Below are positions 54,502-62,931 of a stretch of 64,000 nucleotides of DNA, piece after piece; within the stretch, counting starts at the first letter, position 1, and each line of letters opens with the position of its first letter. Under the pieces are notes generated by a model that saw only the letters and a list, made by a program, of their open reading frames with translations, had not been told where the DNA came from and searched no databases. The translations under genes and the position numbers were made by a program. The DNA is from an uncultured Christensenella sp. (GTDB lineage: Bacteria > Bacillota > Clostridia > Christensenellales > Borkfalkiaceae), in NCBI GenBank assembly GCA_910586065.1, contig CAJUGI010000001.1, positions 124,001 to 188,000 of the forward strand, written 5' to 3'.

Positions 54502-55062
54502 ATGAAAATAAAAGAAATTATTTTAAGCGCGCTCAATCTCATCGGGCGCGGTGATATTGCGGCGGCGCTTGAAAAGGGAGAAGAGCTGACAACGGAGGCA
54601 AGCCACACGGCGGACACGCTTTTGTATTGCGTTAACTCCGTATTAGACGAGTTGGCAAGGTATTACTTTCCGCTTTCTCACACCGAAACAGTTAATTTAA
54701 TCGGCGGTAAGGCCGCGTTTGCGGATTTTACGTACAGACCGGTAAAAATACTGGGTATAACTTCAAACGGTAAAAAAACCGCATACAAAATATATCCTGC
54801 GTATTTAACCGCGGACGCGGTTCAAATCGAGGCGGAATACGAATACTCGCCCGATAAAAAGGGGCTGGACGACGACTGCGATTATTCAGGTCTGGAAGCC
54901 GGCGCGCGCCTGATTGCGACAGGGGCGGTTTCGGAGTTCTGCCTTTTAAACGGCGAAGTAAGCGGGGCTGAATACTGGGAAGGCGAATACCGCAGAGAAA
55001 TCGACCGCGCACGCGCAAGATTGCGGGGAAACATAAAGATTCCTCCCAGGAGGTGGGTGTGA
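54502..55062 (+). CDS. Head-tail connector-like (tail tubular A-type) phage protein
   Basis: 186 residues. IKEIILSALNLIGRGDIAAA and AGARLIATGAVSEFCLLNGE surround a central beta region, as in small connector/adaptor proteins after the capsid gene. ATG 54502 has the strong site GGGGGTGA. The next gene's GTG overlaps its stop by 4 bases. Confidence 0.6.
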   Translation: MKIKEIILSALNLIGRGDIAAALEKGEELTTEASHTADTLLYCVNSVLDELARYYFPLSHTETVNLIGGKAAFADFTYRPVKILGITSNGKKTAYKIYPAYLTADAVQIEAEYEYSPDKKGLDDDCDYSGLEAGARLIATGAVSEFCLLNGEVSGAEYWEGEYRREIDRARARLRGNIKIPPRRWV

Positions 55063-56279
55063 AATATCCCGAAACAAGCAAAAAAGAGGTAGACGTTACC
55101 GGCATAAGCGGCGCCGTAAAAATCGGATGCAGGACGGATAAGGGAATGATAATTCCGCAAGCGTTCAAATTCCGCGCAATCGAAGGCGCTCCGGAAAACG
55201 TTTTGTGGGCGGACTATTCCGTTTCCGCCGAAAGCTGTTTTGCTATGTCCGACGGAACGCTGTACGCGGCGCCGCTTTGCAAAAAGTTTGTTGCGGTAAC
55301 AGAGGTGGACGGCGAACCGTTTATGCTTGAAGAATACGACGGCGGGCGGCGCAAAACTTTTATAGTGAGCGGTGAAAAATACGCGGTTTTCGACGGGGAA
55401 ACTCATTCCGTAAACGCGTTTAGGTGCGGCATATATGCGGGCGTAACCAAGTGCGGAAGACTTTTTGGAGTTGATTCCGAAGATAAAACGCTTGTGCGCT
55501 GGACGGGAACGGACGGAATTAACGACCTGAAAGAAAGCATTGAAGGCGCCGGATGGATGCGCCTTGAAGGAGCGTTTGGAAACGTGCTGAACCTTGTTGT
55601 TGCAGGCGATTATCTGGTTGCCGTCCGCGAATACGGGCTGACAGCTATTAGCGCTTTCGGCGCGCCCGAAAATTTCAGGCAGATAAACGCCGTGCATAAG
55701 GCGCCGAGGATTTTTAAAAATACCGCCGTTGCCATAAACGGAAAACTGTATTTTTACACGGTAAAAGGTCTTTACTGCTTTGACGGCAACAAGATAGCCG
55801 AAGTGTTTGCGGACAGGCGGGGAATGCTAAATACTCCTACATATGCGGTGGCTTACGGTCAAAATTATTGCGTTTGCGGGTTTTCCGCGGCGCTTGGCCG
55901 CGAGGCGGTTTTAATATACGAAACTTTGGGCGGAGCGGCTTATTTTGCGGATATTCCCGCAAAAACTTTATGTGCGCACAACGGATTGATAGCTTTTACC
56001 GCCGCCGGCGCATATATTTCGGAAGCGGGCGGGGAATATACGTTTGAAAGCGGAGAAATTAATTTCGGCGATGCGCGCAAAAAGACCTTAACGGGAATTG
56101 AAATTTTGGGCGGCGCTGCGGACGTTGAAGTTACAAACGGCGTTGTTTCGCGCATATTAGGGGGTGTAAACGGCTTTGCACGCGTAAATTTAAGGGGCAA
56201 TCACTTTAAAATCACCTTAAAAGGCAAAGAAAAGTTAGGCGCGGTGAAAGCGTTTGCGGAGGTCGGTTATGGAATTTGA
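55059..56279 (+). CDS. Propeller-like phage structural protein
   Basis: 406 residues beginning at GTG 55059, set by AGGAGG at 55048-55053. The chain is beta-rich with repeated blades (YAVFDGETHSVNAFRCG, LFGVDSEDKTLVRWTGT, GKLYFYTVKGLYCFDG, AYISEAGGEYTFESGEI), compatible with a beta-propeller such as the tail-tube/nozzle proteins of podoviruses. Location after the connector supports a tail nozzle role. No membrane signal. Confidence 0.6.
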   Translation: MKYPETSKKEVDVTGISGAVKIGCRTDKGMIIPQAFKFRAIEGAPENVLWADYSVSAESCFAMSDGTLYAAPLCKKFVAVTEVDGEPFMLEEYDGGRRKTFIVSGEKYAVFDGETHSVNAFRCGIYAGVTKCGRLFGVDSEDKTLVRWTGTDGINDLKESIEGAGWMRLEGAFGNVLNLVVAGDYLVAVREYGLTAISAFGAPENFRQINAVHKAPRIFKNTAVAINGKLYFYTVKGLYCFDGNKIAEVFADRRGMLNTPTYAVAYGQNYCVCGFSAALGREAVLIYETLGGAAYFADIPAKTLCAHNGLIAFTAAGAYISEAGGEYTFESGEINFGDARKKTLTGIEILGGAADVEVTNGVVSRILGGVNGFARVNLRGNHFKITLKGKEKLGAVKAFAEVGYGI

Positions 56280-56757
56280 CGTAATTGAAGTCACCGAAGA
56301 GGAGCTTAAAAATTTTACCGCGGTGCAGATGCAGCTTTTGCGCACCGCGCAAAAAAACAAAAACGCGCTTAGATATAAGCTGGAACAGGAACTCGAACTT
56401 TTTAAAAAGCTTGTGCTTACGGACGGAATGAAAAACTCGTCGCTTTACGAAGGAAAACGCGTCGGACTCGAAGCGGAGTTTAACCGTGAACTCGATATTA
56501 TAGTGGAACAGTTGAAATATGCGCTTAAGCTTAACGAACCTTTACCCGACGACGGCGGAGGAGACGAAAATACGGGGTATATCGTAGATTATTCACTGTC
56601 TTATACCGAGAGGTATAAGATTGTGCGCGACTATTACCTTGCCATACCCGACCCCGCCGAACGTATGGCTCTTTATACCAACGACGAGGTGGCTAAAAAA
56701 TATCTGCAGAGTTATTATTCCACGCTTTACGACGTGCTTTACACTTACAGTCAATAG
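56269..56757 (+). CDS. Uncharacterised protein ending the phage head module
   Basis: 162 residues from ATG 56269 (GGAGG 7 bases upstream); overlaps the upstream gene by 11 bases. The first 90 residues are a coiled-coil-like helical stretch (FTAVQMQLLRTAQKNKNALR and EAEFNRELDIIVEQLKYALK), the C terminus is Tyr-rich. No family recognised. No lysis, tail-fibre or integrase gene follows. Confidence 0.6.
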   Translation: MEFDVIEVTEEELKNFTAVQMQLLRTAQKNKNALRYKLEQELELFKKLVLTDGMKNSSLYEGKRVGLEAEFNRELDIIVEQLKYALKLNEPLPDDGGGDENTGYIVDYSLSYTERYKIVRDYYLAIPDPAERMALYTNDEVAKKYLQSYYSTLYDVLYTYSQ

Positions 56758-56830
56758 TACGGTGCGGTTTTATAACCACGCATGGGGTTGAACCGCGGGG
56801 ATATCGGCTTACGTAATCTCTTTAAATTAC

Positions 56831-56859
56831 TTTACAAAAATCCGGGCGTTTGATATAAT
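56831..56859 (+). promoter_or_regulatory. Promoter giving a probably leaderless mRNA
   Basis: TTTACA (56831-56836), 17-bp spacer, TATAAT (56854-56859). Only seven bases separate the -10 box from ATG 56867, which carries no ribosome binding site. Confidence 0.7.
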
Positions 56860-56866
56860 AACTTTT

Positions 56867-57748
56867 ATGAAAATTGCCGACGATTGGGTTGATTATAAAA
56901 TACTTGCGACGTCCGACGGGATGAAACTGGAAAACTGGAAAGGCGTAGTTTTGCTCCGTCCGGACCCGCAGGTTATATGGAAAGGTCGGAACCTGTTTGC
57001 CGAAAAGGATATAAACGCCGTTTATCACCGCAGTGAAAAGGGCGGAGGCGGCTGGGAAAACCGCAAGCCTTTCCCCGCGGAGTGGACGGTTAATTATAAA
57101 GACCTTACTTTTAAAATCAAGCCGATGGGCTTTAAGCACACGGGGCTTTTCCCCGAACAGGCGGTAAACTGGAACGAACTCCGCCGCATTATTTCGCTGG
57201 CGAAAGCCGGGAACGAAAAGAAAGAAATAAAGGTTTTAAATCTGTTTGCCTACACGGGCGCGGCTTCGGTTGCTTGTGCAAAAGCCGGCGCATTGGTCAC
57301 ACACGTTGACGCGGCTAAGGGAATGGTTGAACGCGCGGGCGAAAATGCAAGGCTTTCGGGCGTGGAGAGCGGGATTCGCTACATAATAGACGACTGCAAC
57401 AAGTTCGTTGCAAGGGAGCTAAGGCGCGGCAACCGATACGACGGAATAATAATGGACCCACCGAGTTACGGCAGGGGTCCCGGCGGCGAGATGTGGAAGA
57501 TAGAGCGCGACCTCTTCGCGTTTGTGCAGACTTGCGCAAAGTTGCTTTCGGAAAAGCCTCTGTTTTTCTTAATAAACAGCTACACCACCGGGCTGCAACC
57601 CGCAGTTTTAAAAAATATTTTAACGCTTGCGCTCAAAGATTTAAAGGGCGGCACGGCGGCTTATGAAGTCGGAATCGCAACCGACGAGGGCATACCGCTT
57701 CCGTGTGGCGCAAGCGGGCTTTTTACGGGAGAAGGTTATGGAGAATGA
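56867..57748 (+). CDS. Class I SAM-dependent rRNA methyltransferase (RlmI/RlmK-like)
   Basis: 293 residues. The Rossmann core begins with KVLNLFAYTGAASVACAKAG (motif I, near 123), then THVDAAKGMVERAGEN, and the catalytic loop IIMDPPSYGRGP near 201. The N terminus (YKILATSDGMKLENWKGVVLLRPDPQ... as separate short strings) and PMGFKHTGLFPEQAVNW match the PF10672 group of 23S rRNA cytosine-5 or guanine-N7 methyltransferases. The pseudouridine-synthase gene overlaps it by 11 bases, giving an RNA-modification pair. Confidence 0.87.
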   Translation: MKIADDWVDYKILATSDGMKLENWKGVVLLRPDPQVIWKGRNLFAEKDINAVYHRSEKGGGGWENRKPFPAEWTVNYKDLTFKIKPMGFKHTGLFPEQAVNWNELRRIISLAKAGNEKKEIKVLNLFAYTGAASVACAKAGALVTHVDAAKGMVERAGENARLSGVESGIRYIIDDCNKFVARELRRGNRYDGIIMDPPSYGRGPGGEMWKIERDLFAFVQTCAKLLSEKPLFFLINSYTTGLQPAVLKNILTLALKDLKGGTAAYEVGIATDEGIPLPCGASGLFTGEGYGE

Positions 57749-58424
57749 ACTTAATATAATTTACGAGGACAACCATATAATCGTAGTTTTAAAGCCGCAA
57801 ATGCTTGCGTGCTGCCCCGACGAAAGCGGAGATAAGAACCTTTTGGATATGATAAAGGAATATTTAAAGGTAACTTATAACAAACCCGGCAACGCGTATG
57901 TCGGGCTTGTTCACCGACTCGACAGACCAACGGGCGGGGTGATGGTTTTTGCAAAAACTTCAAAGGCGGCGACAAGACTATCCGACCAGATGAAAAACGG
58001 CGGTTTCGAAAAACGCTACTTTGCGGTTTTGAACGGCGTGCCGCAAAAGAATACGGCTACGCTTGAAAATTATTTAAGGAAAAATTCCGTAAACAATATG
58101 GTTTACGTTTGCACGCCTTCGGAAGAGGGAGCAAAGCGCGCGCTGTTGTCATACGAAATAAAGGGTGCGGCGGCGGGTCTTTCGCTTGCGGAAATAAACC
58201 TGCATACCGGCAGAACTCATCAGATACGCGTTCAGACTGCGGCGATAAACTGCCCCGTTTACGGCGATATGCGCTACGGCGGTGAAAAAGCTGTGAAGGG
58301 CAAGCTTGCGCTTTGGGCGTATTCTTTAAGGTTTACGCACCCCACCACAGGCGAAGCGCTCCGCTTTATAATAGAGCCGCCAAAGGAAGAAGCTCCCTGG
58401 AAATTGTTCGAAATAACCGTTTAA
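57738..58424 (+). CDS. RluA-family pseudouridine synthase
   Basis: 228 residues from ATG 57738 (GGAGAAGG upstream); a longer in-frame extension to 57663 lies within the methyltransferase and is rejected. The catalytic motif is LVHRLDRPTGGVMVFAKT with its Asp near 61; HTGRTHQIRVQ and YGDMRYGG are the other RluA signatures. There is no N-terminal S4 domain. It converts uridine to pseudouridine in rRNA or tRNA. Confidence 0.93.
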   Translation: MENELNIIYEDNHIIVVLKPQMLACCPDESGDKNLLDMIKEYLKVTYNKPGNAYVGLVHRLDRPTGGVMVFAKTSKAATRLSDQMKNGGFEKRYFAVLNGVPQKNTATLENYLRKNSVNNMVYVCTPSEEGAKRALLSYEIKGAAAGLSLAEINLHTGRTHQIRVQTAAINCPVYGDMRYGGEKAVKGKLALWAYSLRFTHPTTGEALRFIIEPPKEEAPWKLFEITV

Positions 58425-58428
58425 CGGC

Positions 58429-58458
58429 AAAAAACGCGGAAAATTTCCGCGTTTTTTA
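58429..58458 (+). terminator. Terminator after the methyltransferase-RluA operon
   Basis: AAAAACGCGGAAA and TTTCCGCGTTTTTT form a 13- to 14-bp perfect inverted repeat ending in a T-run. Confidence 0.85.
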
Positions 58459-58470
58459 TTAAAATCCGAC

Positions 58471-58528
58471 TCTACGAAACGTAGAGTTAGTGTTTTTCGG
58501 TTATTTAGAAATTTCTACGGCGGGTAGA
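58471..58528. promoter_or_regulatory. Two TCTAC-N5-GTAGA operators upstream of the XRE-HEPN gene
   Basis: TCTACGAAACGTAGA (58471-58485) and TCTACGGCGGGTAGA (58514-58528) share arms but not centres and lie 43 bp apart. Both precede the promoter; they are probable binding sites of the XRE domain encoded next. Confidence 0.6.
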
Positions 58529-58539
58529 ATATAAGTAGG

Positions 58540-58568
58540 TTTACAAAATTTAACCTGCGTGTTAAAAT
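58540..58568 (+). promoter_or_regulatory. Promoter of the XRE-HEPN operon
   Basis: TTTACA (58540-58545), 17-bp spacer, TAAAAT (58563-58568), downstream of the two operators; GAAAGGAG and the ATG follow 20-30 bases later. Confidence 0.7.
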
Positions 58569-58596
58569 CTGTCCGACAAACCGAAAGGAGAAAATT

Positions 58597-60708
58597 ATGG
58601 AACACAACATCGGCAAAACAATAGCGGCGCTGAGAAAGGAAAAAGGCTTTACGCAGGCAGAACTGGCGCAAAGGCTGAAAGTTTCGGACAAGGCCGTTTC
58701 GAAATGGGAAATAGGCGACGGGTTTCCCAGCATTGAATTTTTTCCCGCGCTTGCAAACGTTTTCGGAGTGACGACCGATTATTTGCTTACAGGAGTAAAG
58801 CAGGAACCGCAAAAGACCTGTTCCGATTTGGAGCTATGCGTTAAAAGCGGAAATATTCAACGCGCCTTAAAGCTTTACGGTGAGCGCGACGAAAACGGCA
58901 AAAGCGTTTTGGACTATGCAATAGATTATAAAAACGTTGATATGGTAACTATGATGCTCAGCCCCGACGGATATCTTATCCGCTCGCGGCGGAATAAAAA
59001 TAACGGACAAAGAACCGCAGTTATAGTCGAAGATATGAGCTGTGCAGAGCAAACGCGGTTTTTAAAAGAACTTTTGGGCGAATACAGCCTTTGTGAGTAT
59101 TATTCAGCCGTGTTGAAACTATTGCCGTTAAACTTAGAGCGCGATATCGCAAAAATGGTTTATTATTATAACGAAACAAATTTTTATTATGCCCGCCGCC
59201 GAGGTTTTGTTTTTAAACAGGAACTGCGTGAGAACGGCGCGATTGACGATGACACGAATGCTTCGGTACAGAGCGAAATTAAAGAGATTTGCGATTATCT
59301 TATTAAAAATTATGAAGCTCTGCCGGAGGAACAAAAAGATTATTACTTCGGTAAAACCGACCATTCCACAAAGCGCTTCGAGTGCTGGAAGTTTGCATAT
59401 CCTGATTTTATCGCGTGCGCATATGAGCACGGCGCAACCGAGCTTTTTAAAAAGCTTTTAAAAAATTATGAAGAAAAGGTTTATACGGCGGCTTTCAAAT
59501 TCGATTTAACCACGCTTTTAAAGCCGTTGATGCACAGCTATGAAAACAACAAGGACGCATTTAACTTAATTTATACGGTTTTTAAAGAAGATAAGGGTGT
59601 TTGGGAAAAAGAACCGGAGTTTTTAAAGTTTATTTTAAACGTATATAAAAAATACGGCAAAGCCGAGGGCGACAAGCTGAATATAATAGCCGGCAATCAT
59701 TATTCCGAAGATGAAATCCGCTGTTTTTATATCGAAAATGACAAAACCAAAACCAAGGCGCAAAAGCTGGAAGAAAAGTGCGCGTACAAAGGAATTTTGT
59801 GGATTGACAGAGCGCTTGAAACCGATGACGCGGCTTTTGTTAAGAGGATGTTTAAAAATTATGCGTTGACTTTGGCGGAAACGCTTGAAAACGACGTAAA
59901 ATGCCGTAACTATGAAAAATTGTTCAAATTTGCGGCGGATAATGTGTGCGAAAAGGAAAATTGCGGGTTTGACGGATTTTTATTGCAAATTTTAAAGGCG
60001 GCAAGTTTTGCGGACGCGGCAAAAATCCCAGAATTTGTTGCGGAATACGGACAAAGCGCAATAGACGGTCAGTTCGTCTATAACGACGGCGCCGTGTTCG
60101 ACGCAATTCCCAAAACGGTTAATAACGACAATTTATTAAGTGAAATTTTAAAAGCAAATTTGGAGCGTTTGACAGATTATAACATCGACCTGGCGCAAAA
60201 AGAATATTGCAGTAAAAATAAAATAAGTGGTGATATGTTCCGCAGCAGCGGTTATTACAGACGCGGCGCTTACGAGCGGAGAGTTCCGGATTTGAAACAC
60301 AACGTGATAAATGATTTTTTAAACGGTTATAAAACCGAAATATTAAGCAAGCTTACCGCCGCGGAAGAGGCGAAAAACGCAAAGACCGACGACGGTAAAT
60401 TCAATTACCTTACAAAAGAATATTTTAGTAAGCTTTTAAAGGAAAGCGACGTTGAAACGGTTGTAATAAAACTTTGCGTAAAGTTGGAAGCGTACTTTAA
60501 ATTCAATCTCGGTTACGCTGGCAATCTTTACGAAATGATGGATAAATACTGCGATAAAATTGGGCAGAACTCGCCGGTTGCAAGCACTTTAAACAATTTG
60601 CGAAAGGCGCGCAACAGCGTAACCCACGCCGCCGAAAAAACTAAAATAACCGAAAACGAAGTAAACGGCTACATGGAAACGGTTTTCAAAATAACGGAGG
60701 AAAAATAA
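58597..60708 (+). CDS. XRE-type regulator fused to ankyrin-like region and C-terminal HEPN-like domain
   Basis: 703 residues. Residues 1-65 are a Cro/CI helix-turn-helix (AALRKEKGFTQAELAQRLKV, then SDKAVSKWEIGDGFPS). A long helical region follows with ankyrin-like pairs (NIQRALKLYGERDENGKSVL; YEHGATELFKKLLKNYEEKV; DDAAFVKRMFKNYAL). The last 120 residues (LCVKLEAYFKFNLGYAGNLY ... STLNNLRKARNSVTHAAEKT) look like a HEPN domain with the R-x4-H motif RNSVTH at 672-677, the signature of HEPN ribonucleases of toxin and defence systems. GAAAGGAG precedes the ATG. The next gene begins at the base after its stop. The likely role is a self-regulated conflict protein whose RNase is triggered through the ankyrin-like sensor (inference). 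Confidence 0.7.
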   Translation: MEHNIGKTIAALRKEKGFTQAELAQRLKVSDKAVSKWEIGDGFPSIEFFPALANVFGVTTDYLLTGVKQEPQKTCSDLELCVKSGNIQRALKLYGERDENGKSVLDYAIDYKNVDMVTMMLSPDGYLIRSRRNKNNGQRTAVIVEDMSCAEQTRFLKELLGEYSLCEYYSAVLKLLPLNLERDIAKMVYYYNETNFYYARRRGFVFKQELRENGAIDDDTNASVQSEIKEICDYLIKNYEALPEEQKDYYFGKTDHSTKRFECWKFAYPDFIACAYEHGATELFKKLLKNYEEKVYTAAFKFDLTTLLKPLMHSYENNKDAFNLIYTVFKEDKGVWEKEPEFLKFILNVYKKYGKAEGDKLNIIAGNHYSEDEIRCFYIENDKTKTKAQKLEEKCAYKGILWIDRALETDDAAFVKRMFKNYALTLAETLENDVKCRNYEKLFKFAADNVCEKENCGFDGFLLQILKAASFADAAKIPEFVAEYGQSAIDGQFVYNDGAVFDAIPKTVNNDNLLSEILKANLERLTDYNIDLAQKEYCSKNKISGDMFRSSGYYRRGAYERRVPDLKHNVINDFLNGYKTEILSKLTAAEEAKNAKTDDGKFNYLTKEYFSKLLKESDVETVVIKLCVKLEAYFKFNLGYAGNLYEMMDKYCDKIGQNSPVASTLNNLRKARNSVTHAAEKTKITENEVNGYMETVFKITEEK

Positions 60709-61488
60709 GTGGATAAGTATCAGAATATTTTTTTCGAATACGCCTTTAATGATTATAAAAAACAAGAACTGCATTTAAAAAATATAACTTCGCTAAAAAG
60801 CGGCGAAGTTTGCGGTGATTTTGATATCGCAAACGAAAAGGTAAACGTAAACTGGGAAAAGGACATAACTTCAACCGTTTATAAAGGCTGTATTCCGGCT
60901 TTTTACCGCGATACTCTCGTTTTTAAATCGGCGTACGTTTCTTACGGCGGCGAGTGGGAGGAGACTGCTCTTACCGAATGCGCAACCGAAAGCCGCGGCA
61001 GGGGATACGAAAAACTCGGCTATGAATTTAAGTTCGACTTTGATAACCGTATAAAGAAAATCAGACTGTGCCTTGCCGGCGGGCTTGCAGACGACCTGAT
61101 TTTAAACGTAACCTACAGCGAAACCGACAAAGAAGCTTATTATAAAGCTCAACGCGAGTTCGAACGTAAAAAACTTATCGACGGCGCGAATATAGAGTAT
61201 AACGGTTGTATGAATTTTATTGCCGTTTACTTTACGCCCTGTAACGAAAATTACGCAAGCGCGGAAATGGACTTGTTCTGGGGCGAAGATAAATTTATGG
61301 CAACGTATAAATCCGTTCCCAATAATTTTTCTTTAATGGCAATGGGGTTAAGGCACGGGGAGTATAACTTTGTTTTCCGCCAAAAAGATAAAAGCGGAAA
61401 GATTATTTTTCAAACGGATAAAATTCCCGTAAAGGTAAGCGACAGTTCCGACCGTAAAAACTATGTTTATAAACTTCACTATATTTAA
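60709..61488 (+). CDS. Uncharacterised partner of the XRE-HEPN protein
   Basis: 259 residues beginning with GTG immediately after the upstream TAA, so it is translationally coupled; AACGGAGG lies inside the upstream gene. The chain is mixed alpha/beta with a jelly-roll-like end (FIAVYFTPCNENYASAEMDL; YNFVFRQKDKSGKIIFQTDK). No signal, membrane segment or known catalytic motif. By position it could be an antitoxin, trigger sensor or effector; no evidence distinguishes these. Confidence 0.65.
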   Translation: MDKYQNIFFEYAFNDYKKQELHLKNITSLKSGEVCGDFDIANEKVNVNWEKDITSTVYKGCIPAFYRDTLVFKSAYVSYGGEWEETALTECATESRGRGYEKLGYEFKFDFDNRIKKIRLCLAGGLADDLILNVTYSETDKEAYYKAQREFERKKLIDGANIEYNGCMNFIAVYFTPCNENYASAEMDLFWGEDKFMATYKSVPNNFSLMAMGLRHGEYNFVFRQKDKSGKIIFQTDKIPVKVSDSSDRKNYVYKLHYI

Positions 61489-61497
61489 AAGTCAAAA

Positions 61498-61540
61498 AAA
61501 CGGCGCGGCTGAAATTTTCAGCCGCGCCGTTTAAAATTAT
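61498..61540. terminator. Bidirectional terminator before apgM
   Basis: AAACGGCGCGGCTGAAA and TTTCAGCCGCGCCGTTT are perfect inverted 17-mers around one base. The minus side continues with T-rich sequence (TTTTGAC), the plus side with TTTAAAATT. Confidence 0.85.
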
Positions 61541-61570
61541 ATCAGATTTTTGTTGCCGTTTTTGTTTTTA

Positions 61571-62782
61571 TTATTTTACCGCAAACAGCCTTTCAATCAA
61601 TTTGTGCCCGTCTGAAACGTAAGTTCCGGTTTTCTCTGCCTCGTCCTCAGTATAGCGCCTTGCGCCGTTTGCCAAACGCGCTTTGTTGCAGTATAACATA
61701 TAGGGAACCGGCTCTGAAACGTGCGTTTTAATGGCGCAGGGAGTGGGGTGGTCGGGGCATATCAAAATTGCAAAATCCTCGCCAGCCCCGGTCAGCCTTT
61801 CAATAAGAGTATTGGCAACGTAGTCAACCTTTTCAATCGAATATACCTTGTGTTTAAAATCGCCGTGGTGTCCGCATTCGTCGGGCGCCTCCATATGGAT
61901 ATAAACAAAGTCAAGACCATTTAAAAGCTCGTCTGCCGCGGCGTTGGCTTTACCGGTAAAATTCGTGTCGAAGTTGCCGGTAATTCCGTCAACTTCAATT
62001 ATCTTCATTCCGGCAAGCATTCCTATGCCCTTAACAAGGTCAACGGCGGAAATCACTCCGCCCTTTTTGTTGTGCAGTGTTTCAAAATTTTCAAGCGCGG
62101 GCTTGGTGCCTTCGCCCCACAGCCAGATGGAATTCGCGGGTTTTTTACCCTCTTTAACGCGTCTTAAATTTACGGGGTGGTCTTTTAAAAGCTCATAGCT
62201 TTTTTTCATTAAGTCCGCATATATGTTTGAATTAACTCCGTTCGGAAGGTGTCCGGCAACGGGTTTATCCGAAATATCGTGAGGGGGAGTGAGTGTGGCG
62301 CCCGTTGTTCCGTCTTTAATTATCAGGCAATGCCTGTAACTTATCCCCGCGTAAAAACGGAATCTTTCATCGCCAAGTTTTTCATCGATGAATTTAATCA
62401 GTTCCTCGGCTTCTCCGGTGGTTATTTCGCCCGCGGAATAATCGAGCATAATCTTGTTTTCGTAAGGTTCATGCTCGGATAAGGTTACTAAATTGCACCG
62501 TAAGGTTACGTCCGTAGGGCACAGGTTAATGCCCATCGAAACCGCTTCGAGCGGCGAACGCCCCGTATAAAAATCGGCGGGGTTAAAGCCCAAAACCGAC
62601 ATATTGGCAACGTCGGACCCCGGTTTAAAGCCGTCCGGCACGGTTTTGCAAAGCCCGACTTCGGAAACAGGGGCAAGTTTGTCGAAAAGAGGAGCCTTAG
62701 CCGCCTCTAAGCACGTTTTACTTCCGAGCTCCGGTATTTTCCAGTCCGCCATTCCGTCGCCTAATACGACCGCATATTTCAT
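61571..62782 (-). CDS. apgM: Cofactor-independent phosphoglycerate mutase (ApgM type)
   Basis: Interconverts 3- and 2-phosphoglycerate in glycolysis without 2,3-bisphosphoglycerate, using two metal ions. The 403-residue length is typical. The start MKYAVVLGDGMADWKIPELG contains the first metal-binding Asp; PGSDVANMSVLGFNP holds the phospho-Ser; TPPHDISDKPVAG, HMEAPDECGHHGDFKHKV and CPDHPTPCAIKTH provide the remaining metal ligands. GGGAG lies 6 bases before the ATG. The leader of about 150 bases up to ung contains a small ACTTAC / GTAAGT hairpin (62848-62864). Confidence 0.95.
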   Translation of the reverse strand: MKYAVVLGDGMADWKIPELGSKTCLEAAKAPLFDKLAPVSEVGLCKTVPDGFKPGSDVANMSVLGFNPADFYTGRSPLEAVSMGINLCPTDVTLRCNLVTLSEHEPYENKIMLDYSAGEITTGEAEELIKFIDEKLGDERFRFYAGISYRHCLIIKDGTTGATLTPPHDISDKPVAGHLPNGVNSNIYADLMKKSYELLKDHPVNLRRVKEGKKPANSIWLWGEGTKPALENFETLHNKKGGVISAVDLVKGIGMLAGMKIIEVDGITGNFDTNFTGKANAAADELLNGLDFVYIHMEAPDECGHHGDFKHKVYSIEKVDYVANTLIERLTGAGEDFAILICPDHPTPCAIKTHVSEPVPYMLYCNKARLANGARRYTEDEAEKTGTYVSDGHKLIERLFAVK

Positions 62783-62931
62783 AATAACTCCCGAAAAACG
62801 CTTGTATGCGTTACATAACTTTGTTGCAACGCGGAAAACTTTCTGTCACTTACGTCTAGTAAGTTTCTTCAAGTTTTAATAACGCGCTTCGTTCCGTTCG
62901 CATCTCCGCGTTTTACATTTTTTAGAAAATT

